From Pseudonocardia sp. SCN 73-27 (lineage in GTDB: Bacteria > Actinomycetota > Actinomycetes > Mycobacteriales > Pseudonocardiaceae), in assembly GCA_001725415.1 (NCBI GenBank), contig MEGH01000020.1, forward strand, positions 30,921 to 94,920: 64,000 nucleotides of DNA, given 5' to 3'. Both the position numbers and the translations under genes were made by a program. The notes below the pieces were generated by a model. It made no database searches. It was not told the DNA's origin and was given only the letters and a program-made list of their open reading frames with translations. Below are positions 9,901-17,007 of this stretch, in pieces (the stretch's first letter is position 1; every line of letters starts with the position of its first letter).

Positions 9901-10288
9901 GGTCGGCGATCATGTCCATCGCCGTGTCGAGGTCGAGCTCCTCCCACTCCGTGCCGTGGGGGCGCCGGTAGCGGACCTTGTACTCGCGCGCGGAGCCCGT
10001 CACCAGCTGCAGCGTCGACGACCCGCGCGGGCAGAGCCGCCCACGGCTGACCGGGGAGTCGGGGTCGCCCTCGACCTGCACGACCTTCTCGTCCTTGACG
10101 AACACGTTCTGCCCGCAGCCGACGGCGCAGAACGGGCAGATCGACTTGACGACCTTGTCGGCCGTGGCCGACCGGGGCGCGAGCGTGGCGCTGCGGCGAC
10201 TCTTCACGGCTGCGGCCCGACCCAGCGGGTCGTTGCCGGTGAGCTGCCGGTAGACCGGCCATTCTTCGATCCAGGTCTTCACACCCAT
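6995..10288 (-). CDS. fdhA: Selenocysteine-containing formate dehydrogenase, catalytic subunit
   Basis: Molybdopterin formate dehydrogenase, 1097 residues with an in-frame TGA at codon 189 (bases 9722-9724) read as selenocysteine. The context 'NQARI-U-HSATVPGLG' is the FDH Sec active-site motif. Before it are the N-terminal [4Fe-4S] cysteines C51, C54, C58 and C86. After it come 'GSNMAECHPVGFQWVMEAK' (molybdopterin domain) and the C-terminal dinucleotide-binding domain ending near 'LPYHWGQGG'. A SECIS-like hairpin follows the TGA. Without recoding the gene would be called as two pieces split at 9722. No Tat signal or hydrophobic leader is present, so the active site probably faces the cytoplasm, unlike E. 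coli FdnG. GGAGG precedes ATG 10288. selA/B/C/D are not in this window. Confidence 0.94.
9693..9724 (-). promoter_or_regulatory. SECIS element for UGA recoding in fdhA
   Basis: Twelve bases after the in-frame UGA the mRNA folds into stem GUCCCC / GGGGAC with a five-base loop GGUCU. The E. coli fdhF SECIS carries the same GGUCU loop, the part bound by SelB. Spacing and a small apical loop fit a bacterial SECIS. Hairpin seen; SelB recognition inferred from the family. Confidence 0.82.
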
Positions 10289-10319
10289 TGCAGGCCTCCT
10301 CGGTCGGGGTGGTGGGTCG

Positions 10320-11117
10320 TCAGCGGTTCTCGGCGGCGAGGATCTGTTCCCCGAGCTCGCGGCGTCGCTCGTCGGGCATGGCGTCCTTCAGGAGGAGGAA
10401 GAGCCGCTCCTCGTGGGCCATGTGCTTGCGCAGCAACAGGATCAGCTTCTGCACCGTCTCGTCGAACTCGTCGGTGCCGGGGTCGAGACGGCCCAGCTCG
10501 GCGAGGGTGTCCTTGCCCTGCTGCTCCTGCTCGTCCGCCTCGTCGGCCCAGCGGTCACCGTCCGGGAGCGCGGCGCGCACGGCGGGCCAGAAGAACTGCT
10601 CCTCCAGCGCCTCGTGCTGCGACAGCCGGACGGTGATCATGTCGACGACGGTCTTGCGCAGCTCCTGCTGGGACCGGTTGCCGCCCGAGGAGTGACCGGG
10701 CAGCGCCGCCAGCTGTTGTTGCAGGTACCTGACCTGGTTGTGGTCCCGGGTGAGGACGACGAGGACGTCGTGCTCCTCGCTGGGATCGTCGATCTCCGGG
10801 GGCTCGGGCGTCCGCTGTCGCGCGGCGTCCTGCATCTGCGCGTCGGCGCCGGCCCGGGCCTCGACCCAGTCGAGGACGGCCTGTTTCGTCGTCGGGTTCT
10901 CCGCGTGGATGCCGAGCAGGTGCTGCGCGGTGGGCAGTACGCCGGGCCGCTGCCGCTGCCGCTGCCGCTCCTGCTCGGTGCAGGTGTCGCTGCCGTCGGC
11001 GGGCATCCCGGTTCCGATGAGGTAGGCCTGCCCGGCGGGCACACCCAGGCGCGCCCCGATCGTCTCGTAGTCGAGCCCCTGCTCGACGAGAGCACGGACC
11101 TGTTCACGGGTGGGCAC
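10320..11117 (-). CDS. Hemerythrin HHE-domain protein
   Basis: Cytoplasmic non-heme di-iron protein of 265 residues. The N-terminus (about residues 1-45, 'YETIGARLGVPAGQAYLIG') looks like a helix-turn-helix. A Gln/Arg-rich linker is followed by a hemerythrin four-helix bundle from about residue 115, with iron-ligand candidates in 'TRDHNQ', 'LSQHEALEEQ' and 'RKHMAHEERL'. GTG at 11117 is supported by GGAGGA. It overlaps the preceding membrane-protein gene by 14 bases and ends 31 bases before fdhA, so it sits exactly between the oxidase and formate dehydrogenase halves of the operon. O2 sensing or storage, or iron/NO protection, are the usual roles; which applies here is unknown. Confidence 0.85.
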   Translation of the reverse strand: MPTREQVRALVEQGLDYETIGARLGVPAGQAYLIGTGMPADGSDTCTEQERQRQRQRPGVLPTAQHLLGIHAENPTTKQAVLDWVEARAGADAQMQDAARQRTPEPPEIDDPSEEHDVLVVLTRDHNQVRYLQQQLAALPGHSSGGNRSQQELRKTVVDMITVRLSQHEALEEQFFWPAVRAALPDGDRWADEADEQEQQGKDTLAELGRLDPGTDEFDETVQKLILLLRKHMAHEERLFLLLKDAMPDERRRELGEQILAAENR

Positions 11118-11598
11118 GACCGGTTCCTCCTCCTGTCACGGTCGCGGGCGCGACCTCCTGCGCGGCGACCGCGGCCGCCTCCTCCGCGCGGGCCCACCGG
11201 ACGGTGAGCGCCAGCGCGGCGAGCCCCATCGGCAGCATCGCGACGATCATGGCGATGCCGCCGGGTCCGTCGCCGCGTGCGACGAGCCACACCCCCGGCA
11301 GGTCGAGGGCCGGCATCGTCGCGAAGAGCAGGACTGTGCGGCCGGGTGGTGACAGTGCCCGGCGGCCGAGGACCGGTCCCCAGAACAGGACACCGCCCAC
11401 GAGCAGCACGACCGGTCCGATCCCGGCCATGGCGGGCACCAGGGTCGCCGCGGCGTGGAGCAGCACGAACCCGGGCGCGACGACGACCGCGGGCAGGGCG
11501 GGCGGCTCGATGCCCAGGGCTCGCAGGGTCAGCAGCAGCAGGGGGGCGAGCACCGACACCAGCAGTCCGTCGGCCCCCATGTGGACGACGTCGTTCAC
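11104..11598 (-). CDS. Unknown membrane protein of the oxidase operon (164 aa)
   Basis: Hydrophobic protein with four or five predicted helices ('ADGLLVSVLAPLLLLTLRAL', 'AVVVAPGFVLLHAAATL', 'GPVVLLVGGVLFWGPVLG', 'GIAMIVAMLPMGLAALAL'). GTG at 11598 is chosen because GGAGG lies seven bases before it and because it overlaps the upstream stop (GTGA). I do not recognise a family. Position after ctaC, ctaD and another membrane protein suggests an accessory subunit or assembly factor of the heme-copper oxidase. It lacks the length and seven-helix pattern of subunit III. Confidence 0.75.
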   Translation of the reverse strand: MNDVVHMGADGLLVSVLAPLLLLTLRALGIEPPALPAVVVAPGFVLLHAAATLVPAMAGIGPVVLLVGGVLFWGPVLGRRALSPPGRTVLLFATMPALDLPGVWLVARGDGPGGIAMIVAMLPMGLAALALTVRWARAEEAAAVAAQEVAPATVTGGGTGRAHP

Positions 11599-12212
11599 GT
11601 CCGCCTCCGGAACGCGCGGAGGAGCCCGCGCACCACGGCCGCTGTGGCGACGGCCGCCACGACGGGCCGGGCGGGCTCCTGCGGCGATGTCGGGTCCGCG
11701 GGTACGAGCTCGCGGACGGGATGGGTGCCCGGGACCGCGACGGCCGCGCCCGTGGCCGTGCCGTCGTGGACCTGCCGGTGCACCCCGGGGGCGGGGGGCA
11801 TCCCGTCGAGTGCCGCGGGCTCCGGGCGGACGCCGGCCGCGACGCGCTCGCCGCGGACCAGCACCGCGGCGGTGGCCAGCGGGTAGAGCGCCACGAGCAG
11901 CCACATCCAGCCGTAGGCCAGCGACAGCCCCGCGACCGTCAGCCCGAGCGCGGTGAACACGGCGGCCGTGCTGCGCACCGGCATCCGCACGCTCGTGCCG
12001 ACGCCGCGGCCCGAGCGCAGGGCGACCACCACGGCCAGCCCGAAACCCGACAGCAGCACCAGGTCGAACAGCCACAGCAGCATCGAGATCGGCTGCGCCC
12101 GGAAGCCGAGCATCAGCCCGGCGAGGACGCCGTTCCCGGCGGTCCACGCGCCGACGACGAGATGTCCCGACCGCAGCTCGCTGCGGCGCGGCCGGGTGAG
12201 CGCGGCCGTCAC
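11595..12212 (-). CDS. Unknown membrane protein of the oxidase operon (205 aa)
   Basis: About four helices in the first 120 residues ('GNGVLAGLMLGFR', 'LLWLFDLVLLSGFGLAVVVA', 'AVFTALGLTVAGLSLAYGW', 'WLLVALYPLATAAVLV'), then a Pro/Ala-rich soluble stretch and a short C-terminal hydrophobic segment with a basic tail. GTG at 12212 overlaps the ctaD stop (GTGA) and the gene overlaps the next start the same way. No family recognised. It holds the place where ctaE (subunit III) or a subunit IV gene would be expected, so it may be a divergent accessory subunit. Confidence 0.75.
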   Translation of the reverse strand: MTAALTRPRRSELRSGHLVVGAWTAGNGVLAGLMLGFRAQPISMLLWLFDLVLLSGFGLAVVVALRSGRGVGTSVRMPVRSTAAVFTALGLTVAGLSLAYGWMWLLVALYPLATAAVLVRGERVAAGVRPEPAALDGMPPAPGVHRQVHDGTATGAAVAVPGTHPVRELVPADPTSPQEPARPVVAAVATAAVVRGLLRAFRRRT

Positions 12213-13846
12213 CGGGCAGCCTCCCGCAGGTCGAGCAGCGGTGCGTAGCTGCGGATCGGCGGCACCGGGTGGTCGGGGTCGAAGTTGTGCGGGGGCGGGG
12301 GCGACGAGGTGGCCCACTCGAGGGTGAAGCCGCCCCACGGGTCAGCGGGGGCGCGCCGCGGTCGCCGGATCGAGATCACGACGTCGACCAGGAAGATCAC
12401 GGTTCCGATCGCGAGCAGGCCGGAGCCGAGGGTGGCGATCAGGTTGGCGGTGCCGAAGCCGTCCTGGGGCAGGTACGTCGAGATGCGCCGGGGCATGCCC
12501 TCCAGCCCGAGGAAGAACATCGGGAAGAACGTCACGTTGGTGCCGACGAGCCAGAACCAGAAGTGCGCCTTCGCGAGCCGCTCCCGCAGCTGCAGACCCG
12601 TGGCCTTCGGGAACCAGTAGTAGAACCCGGCGAAGAAGCCGAACAGGCTGCCGGCGGCGAGTGTGTAGTGCCAGTGGGCGACGATGAAGTAGGAGTCGGT
12701 GACCTGGTAGTCGACCGGCGGCGTCGCGATCATGATCCCGGTGAGGCCGCCGACGAGGAACTGCGGCACGAAGGCCAGCGCGAACAGCATCGGTGCGGGG
12801 AAGCGCAGCCTGCCGCCGACCAGGGTGGCGAGGAAGCCGAAGTACTCCATCCCGGCCGGGACGAGCAGCAGGATCGACGTGAGCGAGTAGTAGTCGTTCT
12901 CCGCCTGGCCGGTGCTGAACATGTGGTGGCCCCACACGCTCATCGACAGTGCCGCGAAGGCGAGCAGCGACACCACGGTGATCTTGTAGCCGAAGTAGCG
13001 GCGGGCCCCGAACACGGCGAGCACCTCGGCGACCGCACCGACGAACGGGAAGAACATCACGTAGACGACCGGGTGTCCGAAGAACCAGAAGACGTGCTGG
13101 TAGCCGATGTTCCAGATGTTCTCGTCGAAGAGGTCGGGGTTCACCCGGCCGACGCCGAGGATTCCCATCGCCACCAGCAACGACGGGAACGCCCCGATCG
13201 TCATCAGGTTGGTCGCGACGACCGACCACGTGAAGACCGGCATGCGCAGCAAGGTCATCCCCCTGGTGCGCTTGACCAGGGCCGTCCACAGCACGGTGGC
13301 CGCCATGAGCAGCATCCCGAGCCCGGCGAGGGCGACCCCGACGATCCAGAGGTCGACGCCCGGGCCCGGGGTGAAACGCGTACTCGCCAGGGGCGGGTAG
13401 GCGTACCAGCCGTGGTCGGCGGCGCCGGTCGAGGTCGCGAACCCGGAGAGCATCGTGACGGCGCCGCCGGCGTAGAGCCAGTAGCCGAGCATCGTGGTGC
13501 GCGGGGCGGCGACGTTCGGGGCGCCGATCTGCAGCGGTACCAGGTAGAGCCCCAGACCGATTGCGAACGGCGTCATGACCAGGTAGATCATCCCCGAGCC
13601 GTGGATGGTGAAGAACTGGTCGTAGCGCTCGGGGGTGAGCACGGTCATCTGCGGACGGGCCAGCTGGGCGCGCATCGTCAGCGCCAGCGCGCCGATCACC
13701 ACGAGCAGGGTGACCGCCGTCCCGAGGGTGAGCAGACCGATCCGTTTGTGGTCGGTGCTGGTCACCCATGACAGGACCGTGGTGCGGGTCCGGCGCGGGA
13801 CGGGCCGCGGCTCGTCGTGCGGGACGCGGGGTTCGGTGGCGGTCAT
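12209..13846 (-). CDS. ctaD: Heme-copper oxidase subunit I with non-canonical proton channels
   Basis: Catalytic subunit of a cytochrome c-type terminal oxidase, 545 residues, about 12 helices. All metal ligands are visible: H82 (low-spin heme), H258 with the Tyr partner Y262 in 'FGHPVVY', H307-H308 (CuB) in 'WGHHMFSTG', and H391/H393 in 'AHWHYT'. Key proton-channel positions differ from A-type enzymes: the usual GAPDMAFPR reads 'GAPNVAAPR' (D to N at 111), the channel-end Glu of HPEVY is V260, and PTGIK reads 'PAGME' (K to E at 334). No YS substitute motif is present. ATG 13846 overlaps the ctaC stop (ATGA). O2 reduction is expected from the ligands and Tyr; how protons enter is an open question. 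Confidence 0.9.
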   Translation of the reverse strand: MTATEPRVPHDEPRPVPRRTRTTVLSWVTSTDHKRIGLLTLGTAVTLLVVIGALALTMRAQLARPQMTVLTPERYDQFFTIHGSGMIYLVMTPFAIGLGLYLVPLQIGAPNVAAPRTTMLGYWLYAGGAVTMLSGFATSTGAADHGWYAYPPLASTRFTPGPGVDLWIVGVALAGLGMLLMAATVLWTALVKRTRGMTLLRMPVFTWSVVATNLMTIGAFPSLLVAMGILGVGRVNPDLFDENIWNIGYQHVFWFFGHPVVYVMFFPFVGAVAEVLAVFGARRYFGYKITVVSLLAFAALSMSVWGHHMFSTGQAENDYYSLTSILLLVPAGMEYFGFLATLVGGRLRFPAPMLFALAFVPQFLVGGLTGIMIATPPVDYQVTDSYFIVAHWHYTLAAGSLFGFFAGFYYWFPKATGLQLRERLAKAHFWFWLVGTNVTFFPMFFLGLEGMPRRISTYLPQDGFGTANLIATLGSGLLAIGTVIFLVDVVISIRRPRRAPADPWGGFTLEWATSSPPPPHNFDPDHPVPPIRSYAPLLDLREAAR

Positions 13847-14529
13847 GCGGTGGCCCCGCCCGGGAGCGCGCCGGTCTGCAGGAAGCTCTGGTACTGGTCG
13901 TCGGGGACGGCGCGGACGTAGAAGTCCATCGTCGTGTGGTGGGTACCGCAGTACTCCGAGCACCGGCCCAGCCACTGCCCGGCGTCGGGGAACGTCATGA
14001 CCAGCGAGTTCACGTGGTCGGGGTAGGCGTCGCGCTTCACCGCGAGCTGCGGGATCCAGAACGCGTGCACGACGTCGCGGGAGGTGAGCGAGAACTCGAC
14101 CGGGCGGCCCTGCGGGACGACGATCACCGGCCGGTCACCCGGCGTGGCGCACGAACCGGTGACGGACGTGCTCGACCCCGGGTAGCTCGCGCTCCAGCAC
14201 CACTGGAAGGCGGTGACCGCGACCTGCACCGGTGCCGCGCCCGCGGCCACCGCCTGGGGCCCGGACCCGGCCTGGGTGTCGGTGTAGTCGAGCGCGTGGT
14301 TGTTCGACAGGCTCAGCCACACGAGGAACGCCGCGGCGCCGCCGAGGACGACGGCGAAGCCGATCTCGACCGCGTTGTGCTCGGCCGCGGCGAACGGCAG
14401 CTTGTCGCGGCGGCGCGCCCGGTTGAGGACGATCGCACCCACCAGCAGGGCCGTCACCAGGACGAACACCCCGCCCGCGATCCAGAGCTGGATCCCGAAC
14501 ACGTGGTCGAACACAGCGCGGTAGTCCAC
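13843..14529 (-). CDS. ctaC: Cytochrome c oxidase subunit II (CuA)
   Basis: Electron-entry subunit of the oxidase, 228 residues. Two N-terminal helices ('GIQLWIAGGVFVLVTALLVG' and 'IGFAVVLGGAAAFLVWLSL') anchor an extracytoplasmic cupredoxin domain. The binuclear CuA site is complete: His in 'DVVHAFWIP', and 'GRCSEYCGTHHTTM' gives two Cys, Glu, His and Met. No lipobox is present. There is no fused cytochrome c domain, so electrons must come from QcrC or a separate carrier; in actinobacteria the diheme QcrC does this directly. First gene of the minus-strand operon, divergent from qcrB across a long palindrome. Confidence 0.92.
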   Translation of the reverse strand: MDYRAVFDHVFGIQLWIAGGVFVLVTALLVGAIVLNRARRRDKLPFAAAEHNAVEIGFAVVLGGAAAFLVWLSLSNNHALDYTDTQAGSGPQAVAAGAAPVQVAVTAFQWCWSASYPGSSTSVTGSCATPGDRPVIVVPQGRPVEFSLTSRDVVHAFWIPQLAVKRDAYPDHVNSLVMTFPDAGQWLGRCSEYCGTHHTTMDFYVRAVPDDQYQSFLQTGALPGGATA

Positions 14530-14564
14530 CGAGTGCCGCTCCCGTCGTCGTGTCCGTCCCTCCT

Positions 14565-14668
14565 GCGCTGCAGCCCCTACCCCGGGACCCGATCCGCAAA
14601 CCCGGGTCGCTCCCGGCGCAGGGACGCCCGCGTTTGCGCTCCGGGCCCGGGGGTAGGGGCTGCAGCGC
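14565..14668. repeat. 104-bp imperfect palindrome between ctaC and qcrB
   Basis: Outer arms are a perfect 19-base inverted repeat (14565-14583, GCGCTGCAGCCCCTACCCC, and 14650-14668). Pairing continues inward with few mismatches through CGCAAAC / GTTTGCG, so roughly 40 of 52 bases per side can pair. It fills most of the divergent intergenic space and must overlap control signals for one or both operons. Confidence 0.8.
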
Positions 14669-14701
14669 GTCGGAGCCGTCGGAGCCGTCGGAGCCGTCGG
14701 A
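14669..14701. repeat. 9-bp tandem repeat upstream of qcrB
   Basis: GTCGGAGCC is repeated three times (14669-14695) followed by a partial GTCGGA. It abuts the palindrome and ends three bases before the qcrB ribosome site AGGAGG. It may be a slippage tract or a regulator array; no function can be read. Confidence 0.75.
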
Positions 14702-14716
14702 CGAGGAGGTGGCGGG

Positions 14717-16216
14717 GTGGGGCTGGTCGCGCGGGCGCTGACGCGCGGAGCCGCCGATGCCGTGGACCGGCGCTACTCGGTCGCGAGCGCCGCGCGACGG
14801 CAGGCGTCGCACGTGTTCCCGAAGCACCACTCGTTCTTCTGGGGCGAGATCGCCTTGTACTCGTTCGTGGTGCTGGTGCTCTCCGGCACCTACCTGGCGC
14901 TCTACTTCGTGCCGGACACCACCGAGGTCGTCTACACCGGACCGTACGCACCCTTGCAGGGGCTGTTCGTGTCGCGGGCCTACGACTCGGCGCTGAGCCT
15001 GTCGTTCGAGGTGCGGGCCGGCCTGTTCGTGCGGCAGCTGCATCACTGGGCCGCGCTGCTGTTCGTGGCGGCGATGATCCTGCACATGGCCCGGAACTTC
15101 TTCACCGGTGCCTTCCGGCGACCGCGGGAGCTGACCTGGCTGGGCGGGGTCGCCCTGCTCGCGATCGGGATCTTCGAGGGCTACCTCGGGTACTCGATGC
15201 TCGACGACCTGCTGTCCGGCCTGGGCGTCCGGATCTTCTCCGGGTTGCTGCTCTCGGTGCCGGTGGTCGGTACGTGGCTGCACTGGCTGGTGTTCGGTGG
15301 GGAGTTCTTCGGCGACATCTGGATCTCCCGGTTCTTCATCGCCCACGTCCTGGTGCTCCCCGGGCTCCTCGTGGCGCTGATCGCGGTGCACGTCGGGCTC
15401 GTCTGGTACCAGAAGCACACGCAGTTCCCGGGTCCGGGCGCGCGCGAGGACACCGTCGTGGGGGAGCGGGCGCTACCGGGCTTCGCGTCCAGGACCGTCG
15501 CGAACGGGGTGTGCGTGCTGGCCGTCCTCGGGCTGCTCGCGGGGGTGTTCCAGATCAACCCCGTGTTCCTGTGGGGGCCGTACACCCCGACGCAGGTGTC
15601 GACGTACATCCAGCCCGACTTCTACGCGGGGTTCCTCATCGGGGGGCTGCGGCTGTGGCCGCGCTGGGAGTTCCATCTCGGCGACCACACCGTGGCGGCC
15701 CCGTTCTGGGTGGGGCTCGTCCTGCCGCTGCTCATGTTCGCGCTGCTCGCGCTGTACCCGTGGCTGGAACGGCTGCGCACCGGCGACCACGCGCCCCACC
15801 AGGTGCTGCAACGCCCGCGCGACGACGCGACCCGCACCGGGATCGGCGCGATGGGACTCGTGTTCTGGGGCATCCTGTTCGCCTCCGGTGCGACCGACGT
15901 GCTCGCATCGACGTTCGACGTGCCGTTCGAGTACCTCGTGTGGGCGGGCCGGATCGGGCTGCTCGTCCTGCCGCCACTGGCGTTCGTCGTGGTCAGAGGT
16001 GTCTGTCGTGGACTGCAGCGCTCCGACCGCGACGCCCTCGAACACGGCGTCCACACCGGTGTCCTGCAGGAGGGCCCCGACGGCGTGTACGTGGAGCTGC
16101 GCCGTCCCCCTGGCGGAGCCGACCGCGCCGGACGTCCCGTCCCGCTGCGCTACGGCGGTTCCCGGATCGACCGGCGGCCCGACACCGGGGCCGACCAGAC
16201 CGAGGAGCAGCGATGA
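14717..16216 (+). CDS. qcrB: Cytochrome bc1 complex cytochrome b subunit
   Basis: Quinol-oxidising b subunit, 499 residues. Heme ligands are visible in helix B ('RQLHHWAALLFVAAMILHMA') and helix D ('IAHVLVLPGLLVALIAVHVG'). The Qo-site PEWY motif reads 'PDFY', a variant of the PDWY common in actinobacteria. About eight or nine helices precede a soluble C-terminal tail. GTG 14717 follows AGGAGG by seven bases. Gene order here is qcrB-qcrC-qcrA, whereas the common actinobacterial order is qcrC-qcrA-qcrB, and no ctaE precedes it. It feeds QcrC and, presumably, the divergently encoded oxidase. Confidence 0.93.
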   Translation: MGLVARALTRGAADAVDRRYSVASAARRQASHVFPKHHSFFWGEIALYSFVVLVLSGTYLALYFVPDTTEVVYTGPYAPLQGLFVSRAYDSALSLSFEVRAGLFVRQLHHWAALLFVAAMILHMARNFFTGAFRRPRELTWLGGVALLAIGIFEGYLGYSMLDDLLSGLGVRIFSGLLLSVPVVGTWLHWLVFGGEFFGDIWISRFFIAHVLVLPGLLVALIAVHVGLVWYQKHTQFPGPGAREDTVVGERALPGFASRTVANGVCVLAVLGLLAGVFQINPVFLWGPYTPTQVSTYIQPDFYAGFLIGGLRLWPRWEFHLGDHTVAAPFWVGLVLPLLMFALLALYPWLERLRTGDHAPHQVLQRPRDDATRTGIGAMGLVFWGILFASGATDVLASTFDVPFEYLVWAGRIGLLVLPPLAFVVVRGVCRGLQRSDRDALEHGVHTGVLQEGPDGVYVELRRPPGGADRAGRPVPLRYGGSRIDRRPDTGADQTEEQR

Positions 16217-17007
16217 TGCGTCGGCTGCGCAACGTCGCGCTGATCGTCGTGGCCCTGGCCGCCGTCGGCGGCGTGTACGCGCTGCTCGTGCCGTCACCGC
16301 AGACCGCCGTCGCGCAGACAGCGGACACGGCGCGGACCGCGCAGGGCCGGGCTCTGTACGAGCAGGCCTGCATCAGCTGCCACGGGGCGAACCTGCAGGG
16401 CGAACCCGGGCGGGGTCCCGGCCTCACCGGCGTGGGCGACGCGGCCGTCTACTTCCAGGTCTCGACCGGCCGGATGCCGCTGGCGGGCCCGCAGGACCGC
16501 GGCTACCGCAAGGCGCCGGCACCGGAGTTCGACCCGACCACCGAGCAGGGCAGCGCGAACCTGGCGGCGCTGGGTGCCTACGTCGAGGCGAACGGCGGCG
16601 GGCCGACGACGCCGACGACGCCCGGCGACCAGCTCATCGGCTCCGACGTCGCGCACGGCGGAGAGCTGTACCGGCTGAACTGCGCGTCGTGCCACAACTT
16701 CACCGGCCGCGGCGGCGTGCTCGCCGACGGGCGCTACCCACCGCGGCTCGACGGCGCGACCCCGACTCAGATGTACACCGCGATGCTCAGCGGCCCGATG
16801 GCCATGCCCGTGTTCAGCGACCAGCAGCTGACGCCCGAGGAGAAGAAGGACATCATCGCCTACGTCGTCTCCGTCCGGGGACAGAACAACGCGCCCGGCG
16901 GGTTCGGCCTCGGCGAGCTCGGCCCCTCCACCGAGGGCGTCATCGCGTTCGTGGTGGGCCTTGCCACCCTCGTCGGCGTCGCCGCCTGGATCGGGGCCCG
17001 GACGTGA
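16213..17007 (+). CDS. qcrC: Diheme cytochrome c subunit of the bc complex
   Basis: Membrane-anchored diheme cytochrome c, 264 residues. Signal-anchor helix at residues 7-26, heme motifs CISCH at 53-57 and CASCH at 157-161, and a C-terminal helix ('GVIAFVVGLATLVGVAAWIG'). In actinobacteria this subunit replaces a soluble cytochrome c and docks directly on the CuA subunit. ATG 16213 overlaps the qcrB stop (ATGA); a second ATG follows immediately. The gene ends in a GTGA overlap with qcrA. Confidence 0.95.
   Translation: MMRRLRNVALIVVALAAVGGVYALLVPSPQTAVAQTADTARTAQGRALYEQACISCHGANLQGEPGRGPGLTGVGDAAVYFQVSTGRMPLAGPQDRGYRKAPAPEFDPTTEQGSANLAALGAYVEANGGGPTTPTTPGDQLIGSDVAHGGELYRLNCASCHNFTGRGGVLADGRYPPRLDGATPTQMYTAMLSGPMAMPVFSDQQLTPEEKKDIIAYVVSVRGQNNAPGGFGLGELGPSTEGVIAFVVGLATLVGVAAWIGART

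Noticed and set aside
14565-14668. Transposon end or attachment site reading of the palindrome
   Set aside because: No transposase, integrase or target duplication nearby, so it is recorded only as a palindrome.
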